Shown one piece after another: positions 24,360 to 32,266 of a stretch of 64,000 bases of DNA (position 1 is its first letter; the number at the start of each line of letters is the position of its first letter). The stretch covers positions 1 through 64,000 of the forward strand of contig NZ_JAWQFO010000012.1 of NCBI RefSeq assembly GCF_033436665.1. Direction: 5' to 3'. Below the pieces are notes generated by a model. It was not told the DNA's origin and ran no database searches. It saw only the letters and a program-made list of their open reading frames with translations. The position numbers and the translations under genes are program-made. The stretch is from JAWQFO01 sp033436665. Lineage in GTDB: Bacteria; Pseudomonadota; Alphaproteobacteria; Rhodobacterales; Rhodobacteraceae.

Positions 24360-25673
24360 ATGGACTGGCCGCTTCTTCTGACCTTGATGCTTGGCGGGCT
24401 GGCGGGGCTTCTCCTGCTGGGCCTGCCGGTCGCCTTCGCCTTCCTGACCGTCACGCTGTTCGGTGCCTTCGAAATACTGGGCGGCGAGCGCGGGCTGGTC
24501 CAGCTGGCCCGCAACGCCACGCAGGCGCTGACCAACTTCCAGCTTGCGCCGATCCCGCTGTTCATCCTGATGGGCGAGATCCTGTTCCAGACCGGTGTTG
24601 CGCATCGTGCCATCGACGCCGTCGACCGCGTCGTGACCCGCGTGCCGGGGCGACTGTCGGTCGTTACCGTCTTCGGCGGAACGATCTTCGCCGCACTGTC
24701 CGGATCGACCATCGCCAATACTGCCATGCTCGGCTCGACCCTGCTGCCGGGGATGCTGAAGAAAGGCTACGCGCCGACGCTCGCGATGGGGCCGATCATG
24801 GCTTCGGGTGCGATCGCCATGCTGATCCCGCCCTCGGCACTCGCCGTTCTGGTGGGTTCGCTTGCCGGCATTTCCATCGCCGGGTTGCTGCTGGCGGGCG
24901 TGGTGCCGGCGATCGTGCTGTCGGTGCTCTTCGTCGGCTGGATCGTCGCACGGGTCAGCCTGTCGCCGCAGCTCGCCCCGCCCGACGACCTGCCCGAGAT
25001 GACGCGCGCCGAGCGCTGGCGGCCTTTCGTGGTCTACGTCCTGCCGCTGGGCTCGATCTTTCTCGTCGTGATCGGGAGCCTTATGGCCGGTCTCGCCACG
25101 CCTACCGAAAGCGCGGCCCTCGGCTGCGTCGCGGCCGTGGCCGTCGGCGCGGGCTACCGCGCGCTTGGCCGCGACCGGCTGGTCCGCGCCTTCATGGAAA
25201 CCGTGAAACTGTCGGTGATGATCCTCTTCATCATCATGACCTCGCAGACCTTCGCGCAGGTTCTGTCCTTCTCGGGGGCCACCAACGGTGTGATCCGGGT
25301 GATCGAAGGCTACGAGCTTGGCCCCTTGGGCGTGCTCTGGGGCATGATCGCGCTGCTGCTGCTTCTGGGCTGTTTCATCGACCAGGTCAGCATGCTGATG
25401 GTCACGGTGCCGATCTTCGTGCCGCTGGCGCAGGCGGCGGGGATCGATCCGCTGATCCTCGGCGTGGTCTACCTGCTGACGATGGAGATCGGGTTGCTCA
25501 CGCCGCCCTTCGGCCTGCTGCTTTTCGTGATGCGCGGCGTGGCCCCGGCCGGGATCGGCATCCAGACGATCTATGCCGCAGCGCTGCCATATGTGGTCAT
25601 GAAGCTTCTGGTGCTTTGTGCCATCGTTTTCCTGCCCGGTATCGCGACCTGGTTGCCGCAGATGCTGCGGTGA
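24360..25673 (+). CDS. TRAP transporter large permease (DctM type)
   Basis: A 437-residue, about twelve-helix permease that drives acid uptake with Na+. FALLSGSTIANTAMLG-like and GPIMASGAIAMLIPPSALAVL motifs and the C-terminal LTMEIGLLTPPFGLLLFVMRG are DctM hallmarks. Last gene of the long run; it ends 9 bp before the stop of a convergent response regulator, leaving no room for a private terminator. Confidence 0.92.
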   Translation: MDWPLLLTLMLGGLAGLLLLGLPVAFAFLTVTLFGAFEILGGERGLVQLARNATQALTNFQLAPIPLFILMGEILFQTGVAHRAIDAVDRVVTRVPGRLSVVTVFGGTIFAALSGSTIANTAMLGSTLLPGMLKKGYAPTLAMGPIMASGAIAMLIPPSALAVLVGSLAGISIAGLLLAGVVPAIVLSVLFVGWIVARVSLSPQLAPPDDLPEMTRAERWRPFVVYVLPLGSIFLVVIGSLMAGLATPTESAALGCVAAVAVGAGYRALGRDRLVRAFMETVKLSVMILFIIMTSQTFAQVLSFSGATNGVIRVIEGYELGPLGVLWGMIALLLLLGCFIDQVSMLMVTVPIFVPLAQAAGIDPLILGVVYLLTMEIGLLTPPFGLLLFVMRGVAPAGIGIQTIYAAALPYVVMKLLVLCAIVFLPGIATWLPQMLR

Positions 25674-25682
25674 CTCGTCGGC

Positions 25683-26396
25683 TCAGGGGTCGTAGATGTA
25701 GCCCAGCCCGCGCACGGTCCGGATGATCTCGGGCTTTTGCGGGTTGGCCTCGATCTTGCGGCGCAGCCGCGAGATCCGGATGTCGATGCTGCGGTCGAAC
25801 GGGTCCCAGGACCGGTCGTGCGCCTGCTCCAGCAGCTGGTCGCGGTTCAGCACGCGGGCGCGGTTCTCGGCGAAGACCTTGAGCAGGCTGAACTCCATCG
25901 CCGTGAGCGGAACTTCGTCGCCTTCGGCGTCGTAGAGCTTGGCGGCCTCGAGGTTCAGCGTGTAGGCGCCGAACGGTGCGGTTTTCGGCGTTGCGCCGTT
26001 GCGGCGCGGCTCGGCCGGTCCCGAGGATTTGCGGCGCAGCACGGCCTTCACCCGGGCCTCGAGCTCGCGCAGGTCTACGGGCTTGGCGAGATAGTCGTCG
26101 GCCCCCATCTCCAGCCCGAGGATCCTGTCGATCGTCTCTCCGGCGGCGGTCAGCATCACCACGGCGACATCGTTTTCCGGCCGCAGGGAGCGCAGCAGCG
26201 ACAGCCCGTCCTCGCCTGGCATATTGATATCTAGCAGGATCAGGTCGACCTGTTCGCGCGCGATGACGTCGCGAAGCGCCGCCGCGCTTTCCGCCAGCAG
26301 CACCGAGAACCCGCGCCGCGTCAGATACTCCTGCAGCATCTCGCGCACGTCACGCTCGTCGTCGCAGACAAGTACGGTGCTGGGTTTCTCGCTCAT
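25683..26396 (-). CDS. OmpR-family response regulator
   Basis: A 237-residue regulator. The receiver domain (about 8-120) has the acidic pair DDE, phosphoacceptor Asp in LILLDINMPG (about 56), Thr in VVMLTAAGE and Lys in YLAKPVD. The C-terminal winged helix (about 140-235) has EFSLLKVFAENRARVLNRDQ and DIRISRLRRKIEANP. It overlaps the hybrid kinase gene by 4 nt, which makes that kinase its partner. Because the pair is convergent with the TRAP genes it may regulate that operon, as DctSR does for other TRAP systems, but DctR is not OmpR-like, so this is only a hypothesis. Confidence 0.92.
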   Translation of the reverse strand: MSEKPSTVLVCDDERDVREMLQEYLTRRGFSVLLAESAAALRDVIAREQVDLILLDINMPGEDGLSLLRSLRPENDVAVVMLTAAGETIDRILGLEMGADDYLAKPVDLRELEARVKAVLRRKSSGPAEPRRNGATPKTAPFGAYTLNLEAAKLYDAEGDEVPLTAMEFSLLKVFAENRARVLNRDQLLEQAHDRSWDPFDRSIDIRISRLRRKIEANPQKPEIIRTVRGLGYIYDP

Positions 26397-28600
26397 GTTC
26401 GGGCTCCGGCGGTCTGCAGAATGGCGTTGGCGAAGTCGCGAAGCTCTCTCGGGGAGGCCGGCTTTTCAAGGTAGGGCCTGTCGGCCTCCTTGAGGAAGGT
26501 TTGCGAGGCGCGTCCCATCGTATCGCCGGTGACGAACCCGGTACGGTCCGAGAGTTCCGGGAAATCCGCGAGGATCGCGTCGTAGAACCCGCGGCCGTCG
26601 AGTTCAGGCATGTTCAGGTCGCTCAGCACAAGGTCGTAGGTCTTTTCCCGAAGTAGGCCGATGCCGTCGCGTGCGGTATTCGCGATATCGACTTCGAAGC
26701 CGGCGCGCGCGAGGATCTCCGCATTCAGGTCCGCCACGTCTGCCTCGTCATCAACGATCAGCACCCGCGCCGAGCCCGCCACCGCAGCCGTGGGTTCGCC
26801 TTGGGATCGGCTGGCGGTGCCGCGCCCGCTCTGTACGGGCAGCTCGACGACGATGCGGGTTCCGCTCTCGACCTCGCGGTCGAGCCGGATCTGGCCGTCA
26901 TGTGCGCGCACGATCCGGTGGCAGAGTGTCAGGCCGATACCGGTGCCCTGCCCAAGATCCTTGGTGGTGAAAAACGGCTCGAAAACGCGGCTGCGATCCT
27001 GTTTCGGGATGCCCGGCCCGTCGTCCTCGACCTCGATGACGACGCGGTCCTTCGCGGCGGCATGCCGGGTCCGGACAGTGATCAGGCGGCCTGTGCCGCT
27101 GTCCCGGATCGCGTGTTCCGCGTTCAGGATCAGGTTCAGAACCACCTGCGTGAGCTGGTCGGCATCGGCAAAGCAGTTCGGCAGGTCCTCGGCCAGGTCG
27201 CAGGCGATGTCGACGAAGCCGAGATCGCCGTAGCGGGCCACATCCGAAGCGGTCTGAACGATCTCGTTGACCGAGACGTCCTGCGCCTTGGCCGGTTGCT
27301 GGCGCGCCATGGTCAGGAAGGTGCGCACGATCTTGGTGCAGCGCTCGGCAGCGTCGCTCACCTTGCCGATCTGGCGCAGCATGTCGGGATCGCTGCAGTC
27401 CTCGCGCAGCATCAGCGCATGTCCGATCACCACCGAAAGCGGGTTGTTGAGCTCGTGCGCGACCCCGGCCAGAAGCTCGCCCAGTGCCGACATCTTCTCG
27501 TTCTGGAACAGCTGGTCGCGCTGGCTGTTGAGTTCGCTCTCGACGGCAAGCTGCTCGGACATGTCCCGGGTGTGCGAGACCAGAACGTCCGCACCGCGGT
27601 AACGGATCAGCCGGGCCGAAACGGCACCGCGAAACACTTTGCCCTCGCGGTTGTAGAACTCGGCCTGGAACTCGGTCACCGTGCCTTCCCGCCGTAGTCG
27701 ATCCAGCAGCACCGCGCGCTGCGCGACATCGACGTAGAACCGCCGCGCGTTCTTGACCGGGCCGAACAGCGATACCGTCTCGGGGCTGGAAAAGATGATT
27801 TCCCCGCTGTCGACGCTGACCATCTGGATCGGCGCGGGGCAGGCTTCCATCACGTGCCGGATCAGCGCGTCGCGCTCCATCTGCTCGGTCAGGTCGGTGA
27901 TCGCGGTGACGACGCAGGTGCGGCCGTTGTAGTCGAGGATGCGGCCCGAGGCGATCGCGTCGAACCGGCTTCCGTCCTTGCGCCGGCAGCGCAGCCGGTA
28001 GCCGTTGATCCGCCCCTGCTGGCGCAGCGCGTCAACGTAGGCCTTGCGGTCGGCGTCGCTGAGGTAGTTCTCGTCGACATGGGTCGGATCCCCGAACATC
28101 GCCCGGGCTTCCTCGGAGCTGTAGAGGATCATGCCGTCTTCCAGACGCGCCATCAGCACTGCGACCGGGCTCGCGTCGAGCACCGTGCCCAGGAGCGCCT
28201 CGGCCTGCTTGCGCTCCGAGATGTCGCGGCGCATGACCATCCATCCGCCGTCGTCGAGCCGCTTGAAATTCACTAGGTAGCTGCGCCCGTCCGCGTGCTC
28301 GGCCACGATCTCGTTGTCGAAATCCAGCCGGTGCGCAGTCGCCCGTTCCATGAAGGCGTCGACGTCGTCGAGATGATCGACCAGCTGACCGCGGGTGACG
28401 GCCATGCGCATCAGCACGTCCCAGCCCACGCCCGGCACCAGAACGTCCTCCATCATCGGGAACATGTCGCGGTAGCGCCGATTGCAGGCGACCAGGCGGT
28501 CCGCGGCATCGAAGATGGCGATCCCGTCCGGCATCGCCTCGAGCGCGCTGCGAAGCGGAACGGGGTCCTCGCGACCATCTATGGCGGGCAATGCTGTCAT
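26393..28600 (-). CDS. Hybrid histidine kinase with three PAS domains and a receiver
   Basis: A 735-residue soluble sensor with no membrane helix. PAS domains lie at about 15-125 (the PAS_7-like NRRYRDMFP form), 135-245 and 250-350. A HisKA domain carries GELLAGVAHELNNPLSV with the phosphoacceptor His382. The ATPase domain has NLILNAEHAI, VEDDGPGIP, FFTTK and GTGIGLT. A receiver (about 611-735) holds the phosphoacceptor Asp661 in LVLSDLNMPELDG. It forms an operon with the OmpR-type regulator. Architecture and sequence of the PAS-HisKA core closely resemble the kinase at 36221-37663, so the two are paralogues. Confidence 0.92.
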   Translation of the reverse strand: MTALPAIDGREDPVPLRSALEAMPDGIAIFDAADRLVACNRRYRDMFPMMEDVLVPGVGWDVLMRMAVTRGQLVDHLDDVDAFMERATAHRLDFDNEIVAEHADGRSYLVNFKRLDDGGWMVMRRDISERKQAEALLGTVLDASPVAVLMARLEDGMILYSSEEARAMFGDPTHVDENYLSDADRKAYVDALRQQGRINGYRLRCRRKDGSRFDAIASGRILDYNGRTCVVTAITDLTEQMERDALIRHVMEACPAPIQMVSVDSGEIIFSSPETVSLFGPVKNARRFYVDVAQRAVLLDRLRREGTVTEFQAEFYNREGKVFRGAVSARLIRYRGADVLVSHTRDMSEQLAVESELNSQRDQLFQNEKMSALGELLAGVAHELNNPLSVVIGHALMLREDCSDPDMLRQIGKVSDAAERCTKIVRTFLTMARQQPAKAQDVSVNEIVQTASDVARYGDLGFVDIACDLAEDLPNCFADADQLTQVVLNLILNAEHAIRDSGTGRLITVRTRHAAAKDRVVIEVEDDGPGIPKQDRSRVFEPFFTTKDLGQGTGIGLTLCHRIVRAHDGQIRLDREVESGTRIVVELPVQSGRGTASRSQGEPTAAVAGSARVLIVDDEADVADLNAEILARAGFEVDIANTARDGIGLLREKTYDLVLSDLNMPELDGRGFYDAILADFPELSDRTGFVTGDTMGRASQTFLKEADRPYLEKPASPRELRDFANAILQTAGART

Positions 28601-28621
28601 GCGGCGTTTCTACGAGGCCAG

Positions 28622-28760
28622 TGTTTCAGTCGATTGTCGCCGCGGCGGCCTCTTGTTTCAATTGTTTCAACGCGCGCGGCGCGAAACCCGGCCAAGCACC
28701 GGAAAATTGGCGCTTTTCGCCCAAGTCGCGCGCCAATCCGGCTGTTGCCGGACTGAAACA
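28622..28760. promoter_or_regulatory. Cluster of TGTTTCA/TGAAACA elements
   Basis: TGTTTCA occurs at 28622-28628, 28654-28660 and 28663-28669, the last two as the direct repeat TTGTTTCAATTGTTTCAA, and its complement TGAAACA at 28754-28760. They lie in the 273-bp gap between the divergent hybrid kinase and DUF1127 genes. The same element recurs before the OsmC gene (31355). Repeats at nine-base spacing suggest a regulator binding site; its owner is unknown. Confidence 0.4.
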
Positions 28761-28873
28761 CGAAAGCCGCGCGACGACGTCATCCTGCAATGTTGCCGCG
28801 TCACAACGATGCCAGTCGGAACGAGGTGTTCCACGCAATCAGACGACCCAAGCACATTTTCAGGAGACGCAAG

Positions 28874-29113
28874 ATGTCTGCCGCATACAATCCATTTTTG
28901 CCCCTTTCGGCCCTTCCGATCGTCCGGTCCGTATTCTCGGGCTTGGCCGCCGGGTTCATCGCCGCGCGGCCCGCGCCGCGCCGGGCACGCCCGATGCGTT
29001 TCCAGCCGCTCGATGCACGCCAGCTCGATGACATCGGGTTCAGCCGCATCGAAATGGGCCTCATCGACAGCGATGCGACCCTGCATCGTCGGGTGATCAG
29101 GCTCGGCGCCTGA
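28874..29113 (+). CDS. DUF1127-like small protein
   Basis: A 79-residue basic protein. The C-terminal half has LDARQLDDIGFSRIEMG (about 48-64), the pattern of the DUF1127/YjiS domain (LDDHxLxDIGLxRxxI). In other alphaproteobacteria small DUF1127 proteins affect RNA turnover and phosphate or stress metabolism; the role here is unknown. The ATG at 28874 is chosen because CAGGAGACG precedes it at proper spacing. A strong terminator follows at 29121, so it is a single-gene unit, with TGTTTCA elements upstream. Confidence 0.75.
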   Translation: MSAAYNPFLPLSALPIVRSVFSGLAAGFIAARPAPRRARPMRFQPLDARQLDDIGFSRIEMGLIDSDATLHRRVIRLGA

Positions 29114-29120
29114 GACCCGC

Positions 29121-29164
29121 GGCCCGCCGGACCTGCCCACACCGCGCTGGCGGGCCGATTTTTT
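29121..29164 (+). terminator. Rho-independent terminator after the DUF1127 gene
   Basis: GGCCCGCC (29121-29128) pairs with GGCGGGCC (29149-29156) and is followed by GATTTTTT. The T-run ends about 25 bp before the cysteine synthase start. Confidence 0.75.
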
Positions 29165-29188
29165 CACTGACCGCGAAGGGACAGAAAC

Positions 29189-30772
29189 ATGATACGCGAT
29201 TCCATTCTGGACACGGTGGGTGACACCCCGGTCGTCCGCATCTCGAAACTCGCGCCGCAAGGCGTCGAGATGTTCGTCAAGCTCGAGGCCTTCAACCCGA
29301 TGGGCTCGGTCAAGGACCGCCTGGCGCTGGGCGTCATCGAGGCGGCGGAGCGCGACGGCACTCTGCGCCCCGGCCAGACGGTGGTGGAAGCAACCAGCGG
29401 CAATACAGGGATCGGGCTCGCCATGGTCTGCGCCAGGAAAGGGTATCCGCTGGTCGTGACCATGGCCGAAAGTTTCTCGGTCGAACGCCGCAAGCTGATG
29501 CGGTTTCTCGGGGCGAAGGTCGTTCTGACACCTGCCGCGCAGAAAGGCACCGGGATGGTCGCCAAGGCGCGCGAGCTGGCCGAGACCCACGGCTGGTTCC
29601 AGTCGCGCCAGTTCGAGAACCCGGCCAATGCTGAAATCCACCGCACCACCACCGCCGTCGAGATCGTGCGCGACTTCGAACCCGTCGGGGGCCTCGACTA
29701 CTGGGTGTCCGGGTTCGGCACCGGCGGCACCCTGAACGGTGTCGCGCGCGGTCTGCGCGAGCTGAGCCCGGACACGCGGATCGTCCTCGCCGAACCCGAC
29801 AACGCCGCGCTGATGGCCAGCGGCACGGTGCAGCCCTTTGCCGCGGACGGCAGCCCCGGCGCCAGCCATCCCGGTTTCCGGCCGCACCCGATGCAGGGCT
29901 GGAGCCCCGATTTCATCTCGAAGCTGGCACATGAAGCCCTGCAGGCGGGATTGATCGACGGGTTCCAGCCGGTGTCCGGAAACGAGGCGATGGCAATGGC
30001 CTGCGCACTGGCGCGACAGGAGGGCATTTTCTGCGGGACAAGCGCAGGCGCCACCTTCGCCGCGGCGCTCGAAGTGGCGCGGTCGGCACCCGCGGGATCG
30101 AAGATCCTCGCCATGCTGCCGGATACCGGCGAGCGCTACCTGTCGACGCCGCTCTTCGACGACGTCCCGGTCGACATGACCGACGAAGAAATTGAATTGT
30201 CGATGTCGACGCCGAACGTTCGGTTCGACATCGCGGCGGCTGCGCAGGCGACGNNNNNNNNNNNNNNNNNNNNNNNNNNNNNNNNNNNNNNNNNNNNNNN
30301 NNNNNNNNNNNNNNNNNNNNNNNGGTTCGACATCGCGGCGCCTGCGCAGGCGACGCCTGCGCAGGCCGCCGCGCAGCCGGAGGCCAGGGCACGGATCGAA
30401 AAGATCGTGGCCGATAACCGCGTCGTCGTCTTCTCGCTGGAATGGTGCGAGTTCTGCTGGTCGGTGCGCAAGCTCTTCGACCGGGCCGGGATCGATTATC
30501 TGTCGGTCGATCTCGACACCGCCGAAATGCAGAAGAGCGGCGAAGGCGCTGCGCTGCGCGCCGCGCTGCTGGAGATCACGGGCGTTCCGACGATCCCGCA
30601 GGTCTTTGTCGGCGGCAATTACGTCGGCGGCGCGACCGAAACCTTCGACGCCTGCAACGGCGGATCCCTGCTGGAGGCGCTGCACGGTTGCGGCGCGGGC
30701 GTCGGGGGAAATCTGCCCGCCGATGCCTACGCCCTGCTTCCGGCCTGGCTGCACCCGCGCAAGGCGGGATGA
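29189..30772 (+). CDS. Cysteine synthase-glutaredoxin fusion (interrupted by assembly gap)
   Basis: Residues 1 to about 320 are an O-acetylserine sulfhydrylase/cystathionine beta-synthase-type PLP enzyme. NPMGSVKDR contains the PLP Lys (about 42), TSGNTGIGLAM binds the substrate, GFGTGGTLNGVARGLRE holds the phosphate loop, and CGTSAGA lies near the pyridine Ser. A repeat-rich Ala/Gln/Pro linker follows (FDIAA-x-AQAT), broken by 70 unknown bases, and then a glutaredoxin domain (about 410-495) with active site CEFC and the GSH-binding VPTIPQVFVGG. The fusion would tie cysteine synthesis or sulfur-transfer chemistry to glutathione-linked thiol reduction. The 527-residue length assumes the gap is 70 bases and in frame. 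ATG start preceded by AAGGGA. Confidence 0.85.
   Translation: MIRDSILDTVGDTPVVRISKLAPQGVEMFVKLEAFNPMGSVKDRLALGVIEAAERDGTLRPGQTVVEATSGNTGIGLAMVCARKGYPLVVTMAESFSVERRKLMRFLGAKVVLTPAAQKGTGMVAKARELAETHGWFQSRQFENPANAEIHRTTTAVEIVRDFEPVGGLDYWVSGFGTGGTLNGVARGLRELSPDTRIVLAEPDNAALMASGTVQPFAADGSPGASHPGFRPHPMQGWSPDFISKLAHEALQAGLIDGFQPVSGNEAMAMACALARQEGIFCGTSAGATFAAALEVARSAPAGSKILAMLPDTGERYLSTPLFDDVPVDMTDEEIELSMSTPNVRFDIAAAAQATXXXXXXXXXXXXXXXXXXXXXXXXFDIAAPAQATPAQAAAQPEARARIEKIVADNRVVVFSLEWCEFCWSVRKLFDRAGIDYLSVDLDTAEMQKSGEGAALRAALLEITGVPTIPQVFVGGNYVGGATETFDACNGGSLLEALHGCGAGVGGNLPADAYALLPAWLHPRKAG
30222..30355 (+). repeat. Direct repeat of 32 bases flanking the gap
   Basis: The 32-base unit beginning GGTTCGACATCGCGGCG occurs at 30222-30253 and again at 30324-30355 with one mismatch (G/C at the 18th base). 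Palindromic GCCTGCGCAGGC follows and recurs. More copies may lie in the gap; the repeat starts are 102 bases apart, a multiple of three, so the frame is kept. Confidence 0.85.
30254..30323. other. Assembly gap (70 N)
   Basis: A run of 70 undetermined bases inside the linker of the fusion gene, placed exactly between two repeat copies. The true length may differ. Confidence 1.
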
Positions 30773-30784
30773 TCGGCGGCGAAA

Positions 30785-30827
30785 CGCGGCGGCTCCGGTC
30801 AGTGTTGCCGGATCCGCCGCGATCTTT
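30785..30827 (+). terminator. Terminator after the cysteine synthase-glutaredoxin gene
   Basis: CGCGGCGG (30785-30792) pairs with CCGCCGCG (30814-30821), extended by inner CCGG pairs, followed by ATCTTT. Confidence 0.6.
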
Positions 30828-31241
30828 GTCCGAACGCGGGGCAAAAGCGACAGCACGGATTGTTCCAAGCCGGAACCTCGAAGCGTCCGCGTAGCGGAAT
30901 AGGCGGTCGCCCGAAGCAGCGGGCGCCCTCGACACGGTGCACGATGCCCGCTCGGGCAGAGAGACGACATTTTTTCTGTCGATGCCCGGAACCAACAGAT
31001 ACCCGGCGTGTTGACATGAAGGACAAGGCAGACCCGCAAAGCCGGACGGCACGCAGTTTCAGCGAGCTCGTTCACCAGGGTCTCAGATTTCGCCGTGTGC
31101 CGATCACGCGCCGCCTTGGAGGCGGAGCAGGGTCGGAGCCCCCGCACCGAGATCGAAAAGCCCGGTCCCCGGATTTCAGGCGGTGCCTCGTCCCCACGGA
31201 GGTCCGCACAAGTTACAGAGTATAACGTTTGAGTACCCAGA

Positions 31242-31270
31242 GCCCCTGCGACCTTGTCGCGGGGGCTTTT
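31242..31270 (+). terminator. Strong intrinsic terminator with no gene before it
   Basis: GCCCCTGCGAC (31242-31252) pairs with GTCGCGGGGGC (31256-31266, one G-T pair) followed by TTTT. The nearest upstream gene already has its own terminator at 30785, so this one may end a small RNA or act as an attenuator for the downstream OsmC gene. Confidence 0.7.
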
Positions 31271-31302
31271 GCATTTCCAGGCCTGCCGCGCGCGCAGTCG
31301 CG

Positions 31303-31361
31303 GAAACACACCCGAAACATTTGAAACCCCTAAGGCGGCGTCGCGGCGTCGGGCTGAAACA
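31303..31361. promoter_or_regulatory. Cluster of GAAAC half-sites before the OsmC gene
   Basis: GAAAC occurs at 31303, 31314, 31323 and 31356, the last within TGAAACA (31355-31361), with 9-11 base spacing between the first three. This resembles the element upstream of the hybrid kinase and DUF1127 genes and suggests a shared regulator. Confidence 0.35.
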
Positions 31362-31449
31362 CGGGCTGCGTAAACCCGTGTCACCGGGACGACGGGCCTC
31401 GCCCCTCCGGTCCGGCACACCGCAGACCACGCATTCAAGGAACGAGAAC

Positions 31450-32031
31450 ATGACCACAGACACGATGAACCGGCCCGCCAAGATCGCGATGAACGGAGTG
31501 AACGTGCCGACGCTGCTCGCCACGATCGGCGCCGTAGCCGAACAGCCCGCGCTGGCGCAATTCACCTTCCGCGCCAGATCGGAATGGGCGGCCGGCACCT
31601 ACAGCCGCACGCGCATCAACGACTACGCGGGCGCGGGCGGCGAACATGCCCGCGAGGCCGGCGAGTTCGTCGTCGAAGCCGATCACCCCGCGGTGCTGTG
31701 CGGCGCGGACCACGGGCCGACGCCGGGAGAATACCTGCTGGCGGCACTTGCCTCCTGCATTACTGCCGGCATCGGAAACATCGCCTCGGCCCGCCAGGTC
31801 ACGCTCCGGTCGGTCAAGGGCACGGTCGAGGGCGACGCCGACCTGCAAGGCATCCTCGGGATCGACAAGACGGTGCGCAACGGCTTCAGCGCCATTCGCG
31901 CCCGGTTCGAGATCGACGGCGACGCGCCGCGCGAGGTTCTCGAGAAGATCGTCCACCAGTCGATGGCGCGTTCCGCCGTGCTCGACATGCTGACCAACGG
32001 CACGACCGTCGATGTCGACGTCGCAGCCTGA
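31450..32031 (+). CDS. OsmC family protein
   Basis: A 193-residue cytosolic protein of the OsmC/YhfA group. FVVEADHPAVLCGADHGPTPGEYLLAALASCI (in segments, about 75-105) contains the conserved LL-x-AL-x-SC region with one reactive Cys; a second Cys lies 20 residues earlier. OsmC and Ohr proteins reduce organic peroxides, while YhfA-like members have unknown roles. Start at the ATG after AAGGAACGAG; a longer frame upstream covers the terminator hairpin and is not used. It follows the cysteine synthase-glutaredoxin gene and precedes two flavoproteins, suggesting redox or electrophile stress. Confidence 0.85.
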   Translation: MTTDTMNRPAKIAMNGVNVPTLLATIGAVAEQPALAQFTFRARSEWAAGTYSRTRINDYAGAGGEHAREAGEFVVEADHPAVLCGADHGPTPGEYLLAALASCITAGIGNIASARQVTLRSVKGTVEGDADLQGILGIDKTVRNGFSAIRARFEIDGDAPREVLEKIVHQSMARSAVLDMLTNGTTVDVDVAA

Positions 32032-32094
32032 CCCGACCGGCGGGGATCACTCCGCCGGTCACCCAACCGCCTTTTTCAACAGGACATTTCAGAC

Positions 32095-32241
32095 ATGGCA
32101 CGTTTTTCCAGAAGCAACCGCAAGGCCCGCCGGGACATGGCCGGCCTGCGTGCCCCGCACGCCGCGGCGTCCCTTCGCGCGCCGCTCGACACCGATCCGT
32201 ACCGCGACCCCGAGCCGGGACGCACGGATCTGCCTTTCTGA
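32095..32241 (+). CDS. Small basic ORF, 48 residues
   Basis: ATG at 32095 follows CAGGACATTTCAGAC and opens a 48-codon frame ending TGA at 32241, 25 bp before the next gene. The product is strongly basic at its N-terminus (MARFSRSNRKARRD) and Pro/Asp-rich at its C-terminus. No family is recognised. Its position between OsmC and flavoprotein genes and the visible ribosome site make it plausible, but it could be chance. Confidence 0.4.
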   Translation: MARFSRSNRKARRDMAGLRAPHAAASLRAPLDTDPYRDPEPGRTDLPF

Positions 32242-32266
32242 CATCGCAACACAAGGGATGGGACCG

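Larger units (their letters stand above)
30773..31449. other. Gene-poor stretch before the OsmC gene
   Basis: No convincing gene in 677 bases. Frames here (for example 31016-31225 on the plus strand, just after a TTGACA at 31011) lack a ribosome site and family features. The stretch holds two terminator-like hairpins (30785, 31242) and, from 31303 to 31361, four GAAAC half-sites. A small untranslated RNA ending at the 31242 hairpin is possible but I cannot show it. Confidence 0.5.

Noticed and set aside
30254..30323. Possible frameshift splitting the cysteine synthase-glutaredoxin gene
   Set aside because: The repeat units on both sides of the gap read in the same frame (starts 102 bases apart), so a continuous fusion is the simpler view, though only sequence of the gap can settle it.
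30860..31225. 121-codon plus-strand frame, with an internal ATG at 31016 next to TTGACA
   Set aside because: No ribosome site, Arg-rich translation without family features, and it starts within or next to the terminator of the previous gene.
28667..31438. 923-codon minus-strand frame crossing the N-gap
   Set aside because: It runs opposite the DUF1127 and cysteine synthase-glutaredoxin genes and through two terminators; no domain is seen.
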